Source: Coprobacillaceae bacterium UN01-12pH3A (GTDB lineage Bacteria; Bacillota_I; Bacilli_A; Erysipelotrichales; Coprobacillaceae). From it: a stretch of 64,000 bases of DNA. The DNA lies in assembly GCA_027676805.1 (NCBI GenBank), contig JAQENU010000003.1:128255-192254 (forward strand). The letters run 5' to 3'. Positions 25,044 to 34,995 of this stretch are shown here, one piece after another (position 1 is the stretch's first letter; each line of letters opens with the position of its first letter). Position numbers and translations under genes: made by a program. The notes below the pieces were generated by a model, which worked only from the letters and a program-made list of their open reading frames with translations, was not told the DNA's origin and ran no database searches.

Positions 25044-25074
25044 TTGACTTAAAGTTAACTTGAAGTGATAAAGT
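25044..25074 (+). promoter_or_regulatory. MerR-type promoter of the secreted phosphatase gene
   Basis: TTGACT (25044-25049) and TAAAGT (25069-25074) are 19 bases apart, the overlong spacer typical of MerR-activated promoters. A 20-bp palindrome with one mismatch, ACTTAAAGTTAACTTGAAGT (25047-25066), fills it. The core AAGTTAACTT also occurs at 24941-24950 and in the merR operator at 10821. Confidence 0.7.
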
Positions 25075-25129
25075 AATCTCATCAAAAAGGAAGTAAGGGA
25101 CTTTTTGATAGAAATAGGAGGTAGAGATA

Positions 25130-26080
25130 ATGAAAAAAAAGATGACAAACACATTTATTGCGTGTGCAATTGTCCTCATTGCGTTTACAGCGACCTTTAT
25201 TACAAGAGCAAATGCCTGTGGTGAGTGTAAAGTAAATGCTGCTGCGTTTACAGGAAGCATTGAGGAAAGACTGCCACAAACCGTTATTCAAAAAATAGTG
25301 GAAGATTTTATAAACAGTCCTTTAGCCGCAGGAAAAGAAAGGAAAAAAGTACTGATTCTTGGATATGATGGATTTCGTGAGGATGGCTTGAATAATTTTG
25401 TGGATCCAAAAAACAGTGCTGTTCTGTCGATTATGGATTCCGGTGGCTTGTATCATAGTTTTGCCGGCGGTTTAATAGATTCTCCGCAGGCAGCCAGTAC
25501 ATCTCCCGGCTGGGGTTCAATCCTTACAGGCGGATGGCATGATTATCATGGGATTTCTGATAATGGACTCCCAAAAAAGGATGTTCCCACAATCTTTGAA
25601 TTCGCAGTTCAAAAAGGATATTCGACTACATTTATTTCTTCATGGGGAGAACATTTTGAAACTGTTTATACACAAGACATCCTAAAAGCTCAGTTATTAA
25701 ATGAACCCACACAATATATTTTGGCAAAAAATGATGAAGACAGCAAAAATCAGGCAATAGAAGCCATACTGCAAGATTTTGACATCGTTATGGCTATTGC
25801 CGAATATACAGATAATGCAGGACATTCCAGTGGTTTTAGCAATGATAATCCATTATACCAAGATGCTTGTCAGCTTTCTGATCAGTGGGGAAAAGAAATT
25901 TTAGATACCGTAGAAAATCGTGAAAATTATTCAAAGGAAGATTGGCTTATTATTATCACAACCGATCATGGCGGCTTAGAGCAGCATCATGGCGGGCAAA
26001 GTGATGAGGAACGAAATACCTGGTTTGCAGTCAATCAGCCTATAACCATTAATGACGAATGGCTAAATTATCATAAATAA
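25130..26080 (+). CDS. Secreted alkaline-phosphatase-superfamily enzyme (phosphodiesterase/sulfatase-like)
   Basis: 316 residues, AGGAGG before the ATG. The N-terminal signal peptide (KKKMT, hydrophobic 8-24, then TRANACG) predicts export; a Cys at about residue 30 follows the hydrophobic run, but the context is not a clear lipobox. Metal and nucleophile sites of the superfamily are visible: ILGYDGFRED (metal Asp), STSPGWGSILTG (nucleophile Ser/Thr region) and TTDHGGLEQHHGG (metal DH and His). It likely hydrolyses phosphate monoesters or diesters outside the cell. Divergent from the ROK operon. Confidence 0.82.
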   Translation: MKKKMTNTFIACAIVLIAFTATFITRANACGECKVNAAAFTGSIEERLPQTVIQKIVEDFINSPLAAGKERKKVLILGYDGFREDGLNNFVDPKNSAVLSIMDSGGLYHSFAGGLIDSPQAASTSPGWGSILTGGWHDYHGISDNGLPKKDVPTIFEFAVQKGYSTTFISSWGEHFETVYTQDILKAQLLNEPTQYILAKNDEDSKNQAIEAILQDFDIVMAIAEYTDNAGHSSGFSNDNPLYQDACQLSDQWGKEILDTVENRENYSKEDWLIIITTDHGGLEQHHGGQSDEERNTWFAVNQPITINDEWLNYHK

Positions 26081-26082
26081 GT

Positions 26083-26135
26083 AAAAACCTTTGCACGCTT
26101 AGCTTTGATAAAGCGAAGTATGCAGAGGTTTTTGT
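26083..26135 (+). terminator. Terminator of the secreted phosphatase gene
   Basis: AAAAACCTttGCA ... TGCagAGGTTTTTG hairpin with an inner CGCTT/AAGCG stem. The following 26136-26393 stretch holds no gene. Confidence 0.85.
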
Positions 26136-26394
26136 ATATAATCCAGATTTATCCTGCCATCTTCATACATTTGTTAGCAGACAGCAAGACTATCAAAAAT
26201 CCTGTTTTTTTAAATTGGGAAGGAAATAGGTGATATTATATTTTAAGACAAAGTTAATTCCTTATTTCTCCTTTTTAAGTAAAACAGAAACCGGCAGATA
26301 AGCAAAAAGTGAGTTATCACTATTATCCATCATGATTTAACGATTTATGAGTATCTTTTTAAGTGTGATGAGGAAATAAAATAATTAATAGATA

Positions 26395-26424
26395 AAAAAT
26401 GACATTAGTTTTCCCAATGTCATT
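26395..26424 (-). terminator. Terminator of the 72-residue hypothetical gene
   Basis: On the minus strand AATGACATT pairs with AATGTCATT, followed by a T-run. Confidence 0.85.
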
Positions 26425-26452
26425 CTTGTTGTGGAATTTTAAATCTAATCTA

Positions 26453-26671
26453 TTAGTCTTTATATCCCTTTGCGATAGCATCTATCTGCATGAATTCAGA
26501 TGATAGGTTCAGGCATTTTATACCACATTTCACCACATCTTCATATTGATATTTATCTGGGGATACTTTCACGTCTTCAATTAACCTAGATAATTGATCG
26601 ATGCCCAATGAAAATATTTTCTTTGAACCTTCCAATGCATTGATACAAGCGTCCACTTCTTCTTTGTTCAT
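26453..26671 (-). CDS. Hypothetical protein, 72 residues
   Basis: Start at the ATG 26671, four bases after GAGGTGAT; an in-frame ATG at 26692 lacks an SD. Predicted all-helical, mildly acidic, no membrane segment: an N-terminal EEVDACINALEGSKKIFSL helix, a DQLSRLIEDVK helix and a C-terminal helix ending in AIAKGYKD. I recognise no family. Strong SD and its own terminator support it as a real monocistronic gene. Confidence 0.6.
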   Translation of the reverse strand: MNKEEVDACINALEGSKKIFSLGIDQLSRLIEDVKVSPDKYQYEDVVKCGIKCLNLSSEFMQIDAIAKGYKD

Positions 26672-26694
26672 ATTAATCACCTCACTATTCATAC

Positions 26695-27623
26695 TATATC
26701 ACAATAAAAGTTTTGTCTCCATCTTTCTATTGTGGTTTATTATTTGAAACTGGTTCTTATCATTAAGCAAATGAAAAAGGCACCTATCATGATGCACCCT
26801 TAGCAAGTAGACAGATGAAATAATTAAAATTTTATAATCTATTCCCTAAAATTAAATAATTTCAATTTTCGTTGACAAATAGGGACTATTTTGAATGTCT
26901 ATGTTCTCTATGATTTATTGTATTTGAGTCATTTTTGATGTTTTATGCTCAAAATAAACCCATTATTAAATAAAATATTTCCCATTTTAGAAACTTCTTT
27001 CAATTCAAGGAGTTCGTTTATCTTTGATATACTTCTGTTAAATGCAGCTCTAATAATTTTTAGATTGGTCCTCTTTAAATGTTTATATAGTTGTGGGGAA
27101 TGTAATATAGGAAGAGAATTGATAATACAATCAATATTCGAATTAGGCTAATTTAAATATTTTGTTTTCTCATTTACTGACTCACCTAAAATATACAATT
27201 TACATATTTAATTGATACTTTGTATCTTTTCCTTTTCCATTTTTTCAAGTAACCTTTTAAGAATTCTTTTTAACCTAGGGACATTTATATAAACATCAAT
27301 AATTGTTTAAAAATCATTGTGATTAATAGTAAAAGATTATAATTTGACATATAATGACAAAGATAATTGATGAAATATATATAAATAAGGATTTTTTTAT
27401 ATAAGTTACAACGAATTGAGTGGTTTTATTTAATTTCGTTGCTTTCGATGTGCAACGAATATCATATTTATTTTGTTTTCGTTGCATGGAAAGAAGAAAG
27501 AGCTATGGTTAATTATTTAAGTAGAAGTCAATTAGATAAGATCCTTGGCTTTAATAAGGCTAAAACTGGAATCAAAAATAAATTTGAAGCATAATCAATG
27601 ATCCTTCATTATACTACAGAATA
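26695..27623. other. Long AT-rich gene-free region
   Basis: About 930 bases without a supported gene. A 68-codon ORF at 26945-27151 has no SD and low complexity. A 48-codon frame at 27448-27594, whose C-terminal half reads like real protein (RSQLDKILGFNKAK), overlaps the inverted repeats below and may be a remnant. A TTGACA at 27344 lacks a good -10. Confidence 0.4.
27409..27486. repeat. Two tandem inverted repeats sharing the GCAACGAA/TTCGTTGC motif
   Basis: IR1: CAACGAA (27409-27415) with TTCGTTG (27435-27441). IR2: TGCAACGAA (27451-27459) with TTCGTTGCA (27478-27486). Four copies of one 7-9 base word in alternating orientation within 78 bases. Function unknown: operators, recombination sites or a protein-binding array are possible. 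Confidence 0.75.
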
Positions 27624-27652
27624 CAAAAAAGCCCGAATCTATCGAGCTTTTC
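27624..27652 (-). terminator. Terminator of the asp23-fakA transcript
   Basis: On the minus strand AGCTCGA pairs with TCGGGCT (one G-U), followed by six T. Confidence 0.85.
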
Positions 27653-27676
27653 GTATTCTATTGTATTTTTTAGTAT

Positions 27677-29314
27677 CTATTCAACACCGACAATAAACGA
27701 ATAGATAGGCTGCATACCTAAATGAACCTCTAATTCAGCTTCTGAATTTTCTTCAATGAAACGAGTAATTTCATCTAACTCTTCTTTGCTGACATCATCT
27801 CCTGCAATCAGGGTGATAATCTCATCTTCATCACTGAACAGTCCGTTTAACGTATTTTTGCACGCTTCTACTTTACTAGGAACACATGCAACAATGTTTT
27901 TTTCTACCATTGCCATATATTGATTAGCTTTAATATCTACCCCATCAATATTAGTATCTTTAATGGCGAAAGTCACCTGTCCGGTTTTAACATTGCTTAC
28001 GGCTTCCATCATATCTTCGATCGTATCCTCTAAATCAGCTTCCGGATTAAACATGATACATGCTGATAAGCCTTGTGGAATTGTCTTTGTAGGAATAACC
28101 TTAACGTTGATTTTACCTTCTAATACTACGGCGGCCTGATTAGCTGCCATAATTATATTTGAGTTATTTGGCAAAACAATCACATTTTTAGCATTGATGC
28201 TTGTAATCGCAGCTACTAAATCCTCAGTAGACGGATTCATGGTTTGACCGCCGCTAACCACGTAGTCACAGTTTAATTCCATAAACATATCTTTAATTCC
28301 GCTTCCCGCCGCTACTGAAATTAATCCTACTTCTTTTTCTTCACGCGGTGCTTCCGGTTTTGAACTTTGAGCCTGTTCTTCAATAATGGTATTATGCTGT
28401 TCCTGCATATTTTCAATTTTTAGTTTAATAAATTCACCAAAACGCTGAGCTAAATTCAATGCTTCCCCAGGTTTTAAGGTATGTACATGGACTTTAACAA
28501 TATCTTCGTCCTGTACTACTACGATACTTTCTCCAGGAATCATCGACAATTCATTTTTCAATTGATCTTCGCTGAATTTATGCACCAATGATTCTTCTAA
28601 TCTTAATATAAACTCAGTACAGTATCCAAAGCCTTCTTCTCCAGTATCTACATTGCTGGCAGCTGCCTGAACGTCTGCAAAAACATCCACTTTTTCAATT
28701 TTATCTCCGGCAATCGCAGACATGAATCCGGTTAAGATTAATACCAATCCGGCTCCGCCACTGTCAACAACCCCTACTTCTTTTAAAACCGGCAATAATT
28801 CCGGTGTTCTTTCTAATGAATCCTCTGCCTGTTTCACAAAATAAGAAAAGACATCTTCAATTGATTTATCTTTTTTAGCGTATTTAACAACAGCATCTGA
28901 AGCTTCTCTGATAACTGTCAAGATTGTACCTTCAACCGGTCTCATAACGGCCTTATATGCCACTTTAGCACCGTTTTTAAAGGCTTTTGCCATATCTACG
29001 CAATCAATTTCATCTTTTCCTTCTAAAGCGATAGAAACCCCTCTAAAGATCTGTGAGAGAATAACTCCCGAGTTTCCGCGGGCTCCCATCAGCAATCCTT
29101 TTGATAATTTCTTTGAAATGTCATAGATGCTGCTTACATCCATATTTTCAATTTCTTTTGCCCCTGAAGAAAAAGTAAGTGACATATTTGTTCCCGTATC
29201 TCCATCAGGTACCGGGAAAACATTTAGGGCATCAATTTCATGATGCTGATTGTGCAGTAGATAGCAGCCTGCCAATACCATTTCTTTAAATAGCTGTCCA
29301 TTGATTTTTTCCAT
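27677..29314 (-). CDS. fakA: Fatty acid kinase FakA (DAK2 domain protein, YloV)
   Basis: 545 residues, GGAGGG before the ATG. The N-terminal DhaL/DAK2 kinase domain (1-205) has NVFPVPDGDTGTNMSLT with the Mg-ATP Asp residues, MGARGNSGVILSQI, and EVGVVDSGGAGLVLIL. The middle and C-terminal domains (about 240-545) are typical of YloV. FakA phosphorylates exogenous fatty acids bound by FakB proteins so they can enter phospholipid synthesis. It follows the Asp23 gene by 17 bases, the conserved Bacillus order opposite rpmB. Confidence 0.94.
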   Translation of the reverse strand: MEKINGQLFKEMVLAGCYLLHNQHHEIDALNVFPVPDGDTGTNMSLTFSSGAKEIENMDVSSIYDISKKLSKGLLMGARGNSGVILSQIFRGVSIALEGKDEIDCVDMAKAFKNGAKVAYKAVMRPVEGTILTVIREASDAVVKYAKKDKSIEDVFSYFVKQAEDSLERTPELLPVLKEVGVVDSGGAGLVLILTGFMSAIAGDKIEKVDVFADVQAAASNVDTGEEGFGYCTEFILRLEESLVHKFSEDQLKNELSMIPGESIVVVQDEDIVKVHVHTLKPGEALNLAQRFGEFIKLKIENMQEQHNTIIEEQAQSSKPEAPREEKEVGLISVAAGSGIKDMFMELNCDYVVSGGQTMNPSTEDLVAAITSINAKNVIVLPNNSNIIMAANQAAVVLEGKINVKVIPTKTIPQGLSACIMFNPEADLEDTIEDMMEAVSNVKTGQVTFAIKDTNIDGVDIKANQYMAMVEKNIVACVPSKVEACKNTLNGLFSDEDEIITLIAGDDVSKEELDEITRFIEENSEAELEVHLGMQPIYSFIVGVE

Positions 29315-29331
29315 TTATGTTCCCTCCACGC

Positions 29332-29688
29332 TTACTCCACAACTTTAATGCCTTGAACATAAACGTTAACAGCTTCAACTCTAACATCTAGTGATTTTTC
29401 AAGAACATATTTTACTTTCTTTTGAACTTCATATACGATCTCTGAGATCTTCATGCCATATCCAACAAAGATATACATGTCCACGATCAATCCCGTCAAT
29501 CCTTCTTTTGCTTCTATTCCACGAGAAAAATTATCTTTCTTTAGTAATTCATAGAAACCATCTTTTAACATTTTTTGACTGGCCATACCCACTACCCCGT
29601 AACATTCGGTGGCTGCACCGCCAGCTGTTTGAGCTACGACTTCTGAAGAAAAATTAATATTACCAAATTGTGTATTTTTTTCAATCAT
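29332..29688 (-). CDS. Asp23/Gls24 family protein (YloU-like)
   Basis: 118 residues from the ATG at 29688; GGAGGGATCA is upstream and an in-frame TTG precedes it. The family pattern is clear: NINFSSEVVAQTAGGAATECYGVVGMA, then KEGLTGLIVDMYIFVGYGMKISEIVYEVQKKVKYVLE, ending in NVYVQGI. These small proteins bind membrane anchors or the cell envelope and are linked to envelope stress. Always next to fakA in many Bacillota; the reason is not known. Confidence 0.92.
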   Translation of the reverse strand: MIEKNTQFGNINFSSEVVAQTAGGAATECYGVVGMASQKMLKDGFYELLKKDNFSRGIEAKEGLTGLIVDMYIFVGYGMKISEIVYEVQKKVKYVLEKSLDVRVEAVNVYVQGIKVVE

Positions 29689-29738
29689 CAAGTGATCCCT
29701 CCATATTGTTTCATTTATGTATAATAAACGCTAATATT

Positions 29739-29767
29739 ATTATACCCTAGATATTTTGATTAAGCAA
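29739..29767 (-). promoter_or_regulatory. Promoter of asp23-fakA
   Basis: Minus strand TTGCTT, 17-base spacer, TATAAT. Confidence 0.75.
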
Positions 29768-29848
29768 ATAATTCACGACCAATACATTATATTCGTCTAT
29801 TTCCAATATTTCAACAACTTTCATTAATTAAATTTATATTTTTTGCTT

Positions 29849-29877
29849 GATTTTTATATTATTAGATGTTATTATTG
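29849..29877 (+). promoter_or_regulatory. Promoter of rpmB
   Basis: TTGATT, 17-base spacer, TATTAT. Confidence 0.65.
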
Positions 29878-29917
29878 GTAAGTATGAAAAAGCCACTAAA
29901 AAAGGGGGTAAAATGAA

Positions 29918-30103
29918 ATGTCAAGAAAATGTCAATTAACTGGTAAAGGTGCAATGTCTGGAAACGCACGTTCACATTCATTACATGCGACAAGAAGAAA
30001 ATGGAATGTTAACCTTCAAAAAGCAGTCGTATTGGTGGATGGAAAACCAACAAAAGTTAAAATTTCAGCAAGAGCTCTTAAAACCTTAAGAAAAAGCGCT
30101 TAA
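29918..30103 (+). CDS. rpmB: 50S ribosomal protein L28
   Basis: 61 residues, the normal length. MSRKCQLTGKGAMSGNARSH is the L28 N-terminus, followed by the basic RRKWNVNLQKAVV and VKISARALKTLRKS segments. It binds 23S rRNA in the large subunit. Only one Cys, so it is the zinc-independent type. It is transcribed alone, divergent from asp23-fakA, and followed by two terminators. Confidence 0.97.
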   Translation: MSRKCQLTGKGAMSGNARSHSLHATRRKWNVNLQKAVVLVDGKPTKVKISARALKTLRKSA

Positions 30104-30130
30104 TTTTAGTATTGTAAATTTACCATGGTA

Positions 30131-30153
30131 AGATGCAAACGCATCTTTTTTTA
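30131..30153 (+). terminator. First terminator of rpmB
   Basis: AGATGC/GCATCT stem with an AAAC loop and a T-run. Confidence 0.9.
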
Positions 30154-30159
30154 TTAATC

Positions 30160-30198
30160 AAGCTATTGTATAGGATTAACCCTGTATGATAGCTTTTT
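30160..30198 (+). terminator. Second terminator of rpmB
   Basis: AAGCTAT..TATAGG / CCTGTATG..ATAGCTT hairpin followed by TTTTTT. Confidence 0.8.
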
Positions 30199-30213
30199 TA
30201 ATTATCTATAAAG

Positions 30214-30250
30214 AAAACCCCTCAAGCTGTTTATTCAACTTTTGGGGTTT
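30214..30250 (-). terminator. Terminator of the hrcA-grpE-dnaK-dnaJ operon
   Basis: On the minus strand AAACCCC pairs with GGGGTTTT, with an inner AAGTTG/CAGCTT stem, then T-rich. Confidence 0.85.
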
Positions 30251-30264
30251 AGTTCGTATGTTTA

Positions 30265-31395
30265 TTAACGTTTAAATGCTTTTTTGAAATTATCGAAGAA
30301 AGAATCCTTTTTCTTATCCTTTTCAACGATCTTGCGATAAAGCTCTTTTTCTTCTTTAGATAATTTAGTTGGAATCTTAACCTCGATCTTTACCAGCTCA
30401 TCTCCATAATTATCACTGCGTAAATCTTTGACCCCTTTGCCCTTTAAGCGAAGTGTCGTTCCATGCTGTGTTCCTTCTGGAATCTTTAATGTAACTTCAC
30501 CATATGGTGTTGGCACATCGACTTCACAGCCTAATGTCGCATTAGGTGCGGAAATTGGGATATTAATTAAGATATTGCGCCCATCACGAACAAAATGAGG
30601 ATGTCTCTTTATCACGATTTCGACATATAGATCCCCGTTCGATCCACCATTGCTTCCACGAGCTCCTTTTCCGGCTACACGCAGCTGTTGATGAGAATCA
30701 ATACCAGCCGGGATCTTTAATTCTACCGTAATATTTTTGTTGGTATATCCGCTGCCATGACATTGATGACATTTTGTTTTAACCGTTTTTCCTGTTCCCT
30801 GACAGTCCGGACAAACACTCTGATTCACAAAGGTACCAAAAGCTGTACGCTGCTGTGTTTTAATCTGTCCGGTTCCGTTACAGCGTGAACAAGTCGTATA
30901 GTCATTCGGTGTTTCCGCACCGGTTCCATGACAGTGTGAACATTGTTCATCATAATTAATTTTTAAATCCAATGTTTTTCCATTAATCGCATCCATGAAG
31001 TCAATTTCCACTTGCATATAGCGATCTTGTCCACGACGTGGTCCAGTTGAACGCGTACGCGTTGATCCGCCCCCACCGCCAAAGAATGAACTGAAAATAT
31101 CACCAAGGTCCATATCATCAAAACCACTGAATCCACCTTGGAATCCACCGCCTCCGAAGCCACCTGCACTTTGATCGAAAGCAGCGTGTCCGTAACGGTC
31201 ATAAGCGGCACGTTTGTTATCATCGGATAAGACATCGTAAGCTTCTTGAACTTCTTTGAACTTTTCTTCAGCATCTGCTTCTTTATTAACATCAGGGTGA
31301 TATGTTTTTGCGAGCTTGCGATACGCTCTTTTTATAGTGGGAGCATCTGCATCCTTGCTGACACCCAACACTTCATAATAATCTCTTTTTGCCAT
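30265..31395 (-). CDS. dnaJ: Chaperone protein DnaJ
   Basis: 376 residues. J domain 1-70 with the HPD motif (KTYHPDVNK), a Gly/Phe-rich linker (about 75-115), a zinc domain with four CxxCxGxG repeats ([32 protein letters not shown]), and the C-terminal substrate-binding domain. It delivers unfolded protein to DnaK and stimulates its ATPase. Last gene of the CIRCE-controlled operon, 60 bases after dnaK. Confidence 0.97.
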   Translation of the reverse strand: MAKRDYYEVLGVSKDADAPTIKRAYRKLAKTYHPDVNKEADAEEKFKEVQEAYDVLSDDNKRAAYDRYGHAAFDQSAGGFGGGGFQGGFSGFDDMDLGDIFSSFFGGGGGSTRTRSTGPRRGQDRYMQVEIDFMDAINGKTLDLKINYDEQCSHCHGTGAETPNDYTTCSRCNGTGQIKTQQRTAFGTFVNQSVCPDCQGTGKTVKTKCHQCHGSGYTNKNITVELKIPAGIDSHQQLRVAGKGARGSNGGSNGDLYVEIVIKRHPHFVRDGRNILINIPISAPNATLGCEVDVPTPYGEVTLKIPEGTQHGTTLRLKGKGVKDLRSDNYGDELVKIEVKIPTKLSKEEKELYRKIVEKDKKKDSFFDNFKKAFKR

Positions 31396-31454
31396 TTGCT
31401 ACCATCCTTACGTATTATGATCTTAGCCAAGGGAAAAATCCCTTGGCCAAATCA

Positions 31455-33275
<1,821 letters not shown>

Positions 33276-33282
33276 CTAAAAA

Positions 33283-33849
33283 TTACTCATTTACTTTTAC
33301 TAAAGATGCACGAATTACGCGATCTTTCAACTTGTATCCTTTTTGTAATTCTTCTACGATCATATTATGACCATAATTTTCATCATTGACCATCATAACT
33401 GCCTGATGGAAGTTAGGATCGAATTCTTTTCCTTCCACATCAATCTGTTCAATGCCATGTTTTTTTAATGCATCAATGAATTGTGTAGTGATCATTTCAT
33501 AACCTTTTAAGAAATTTTTTAATTCTTCACTTGGTTCAGCAACATTCTGTGAACGTTCCAAGTTATCTACAACGGGCAGCAGATCTTCTGCAAAAGACTG
33601 AAGCATGTATTTTAAAGCATTCGCATGTTCATTCTGCAGACGTTTTTTAAGGTTTTCCATATCGGCAAATACCTTATAATAATCTGTTTTCCATTTTTCT
33701 ACTTCTTCACCTAATTCAGTGATTTTTTCTTGCTGAAGTTCTTCCACTGACTTTTCAGCTTTTGGTTCTTCAACTGCTTCTTCCTGTTCCTGAGCTTGAT
33801 TTTCTTCAACTTCTTCGTTTACTTCCTGCTCTACTTTATCTTTTTCCAT
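33283..33849 (-). CDS. grpE: Nucleotide exchange factor GrpE
   Basis: 188 residues. Acidic, Glu/Gln-rich low-complexity N-terminus (1-45), a long coiled coil with DYYKVFADMENLKKRLQNE, and the beta-wing C-terminal domain with GVEQ-like IEQIDVEGKEFDPNFHQAVM. It exchanges ADP for ATP on DnaK. AGGTGAA before the ATG, 11 bases after hrcA. Confidence 0.96.
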   Translation of the reverse strand: MEKDKVEQEVNEEVEENQAQEQEEAVEEPKAEKSVEELQQEKITELGEEVEKWKTDYYKVFADMENLKKRLQNEHANALKYMLQSFAEDLLPVVDNLERSQNVAEPSEELKNFLKGYEMITTQFIDALKKHGIEQIDVEGKEFDPNFHQAVMMVNDENYGHNMIVEELQKGYKLKDRVIRASLVKVNE

Positions 33850-33860
33850 TCTTTCACCTC

Positions 33861-34895
33861 TTATTCATCATCTTCGTCGTCATCATCAAAGAATAATTCT
33901 TCGATATTCTTTGACACGTAATCCACTAAAGAAACAACCTGTTCATAAGGCATTCTTGTTGGACCAATAACGGAAATAGTTCCGGATGAATGACTGCCGG
34001 TTTTGAATGATCCGGAAATCACTGAAACATCTTCTAATTCTGTTAAAGGAAGTGGCTGACCAATTTTAACAGTGACGCCTTCTTCTTCATTCAGCCCGAT
34101 GCTTTGCCACATCTGTGAATTTTCAAAGGCACTGACAAGTCTTCTTAATTTATTGACATCATTAAATTCAGGCTGATACAGCATATTCTCTTTACCAGAG
34201 AAATAAACATCTTTGCTGGCAAACTTGACGAAAGCTTCCAAGAAAGCTCTGAAAAGCACTTCGTGCTCCTGAATACGACTGGAGATGATCGGTTTTACAT
34301 CCTTTTCTAAACGAATGATGACCTGGTTGATCGGGGTGCCGATCAGCATCTCATTCATAACTCCTACACAAGAGATCAAATCTTCATAGCTATACGTTCC
34401 GTCTAAGATAAATGTCTTGTTTTCCACATGACCCATATCGGTCACAATAATCACAGAGACACGCTCATTGGAAATTGGAACAATCGTAATATTCTGCAAG
34501 CTTTCATTCCGGGCATCCGGTCCTAATGCAATTGAGGTTAAATGTGTCAGCTGACTCAGCATCTCACAGCTTTCCTTTACGACTTCGCTCAAGGTTCTGC
34601 CGCGCTCACTAAAGATTGTCTGCATCTGATTTTTAATCGTATCTTCGATTTTAAAATCTGTCAGTGTTTCCACATAATACTTGTACCCCTCCACACTGGG
34701 AATACGTCCAGAAGAGGTATGTGTTTTTTCTAAATATCCATAGTCCTCCAAAGCTGCCATTTCATTACGAATCGTTGCGCTTGAGTACGGTAACTGATAT
34801 CTTTCCAATAAATACTTAGAGCCTACCGGTTCTGCGGTTTCTACGAACGCATCAACAATAGCTTTAAATATCGTGATTTGTCTTGATGTAAGCAT
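33861..34895 (-). CDS. hrcA: Heat-inducible transcription repressor HrcA
   Basis: 344 residues from the ATG at 34895; AGGTGGTGA lies upstream, and an in-frame start at 34916 lacks one. The N-terminal winged HTH (MLTSRQITIFKAIVDAFVE, SSATIRNEMAALEDYGYLEKTHTSSGRIPS) is followed by a GAF-like domain and dimerisation regions. HrcA represses its own operon by binding CIRCE and needs the GroEL chaperone to fold, which gives heat induction. An acidic DDDDEDDE tail ends the protein. Two CIRCE sites lie just upstream. Confidence 0.97.
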   Translation of the reverse strand: MLTSRQITIFKAIVDAFVETAEPVGSKYLLERYQLPYSSATIRNEMAALEDYGYLEKTHTSSGRIPSVEGYKYYVETLTDFKIEDTIKNQMQTIFSERGRTLSEVVKESCEMLSQLTHLTSIALGPDARNESLQNITIVPISNERVSVIIVTDMGHVENKTFILDGTYSYEDLISCVGVMNEMLIGTPINQVIIRLEKDVKPIISSRIQEHEVLFRAFLEAFVKFASKDVYFSGKENMLYQPEFNDVNKLRRLVSAFENSQMWQSIGLNEEEGVTVKIGQPLPLTELEDVSVISGSFKTGSHSSGTISVIGPTRMPYEQVVSLVDYVSKNIEELFFDDDDEDDE

Positions 34896-34909
34896 GATGT
34901 CACCACCTT

Positions 34910-34936
34910 TTAGCACTCATCATTTTCATGTGCTAA
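34910..34936 (-). promoter_or_regulatory. CIRCE element 1 (HrcA operator), start-point proximal
   Basis: TTAGCACTC, 9-base spacer, ATGTGCTAA: two changes from the perfect inverted repeat, both in one arm. Overlaps the expected transcript start. Confidence 0.92.
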
Positions 34937-34940
34937 CTAT

Positions 34941-34968
34941 ATTATACATAATTATTTAGCACTGTCAA
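34941..34968 (-). promoter_or_regulatory. Promoter of the hrcA operon
   Basis: Minus strand TTGACA (34968-34963), 16-base spacer, TATAAT (34946-34941): consensus boxes, lying between and partly inside the two CIRCE elements. Confidence 0.92.
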
Positions 34969-34982
34969 CAATTTAGTGCTAA
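34956..34982 (-). promoter_or_regulatory. CIRCE element 2, over the -35 box
   Basis: TTAGCACTG, 9-base spacer, TAGTGCTAA. Covers the -35 box of the hrcA promoter. Confidence 0.9.
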
Positions 34983-34995
34983 AAATATTAAAAAG

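Noticed and set aside
24875-25063. 62-codon plus-strand ORF between ROK and phosphatase genes
   Set aside because: It runs through operator and promoter sequences, has no SD and is Lys/Leu low complexity.
26945-27151. 68-codon ORF in the long gap
   Set aside because: No SD, low complexity, no recognisable domain.
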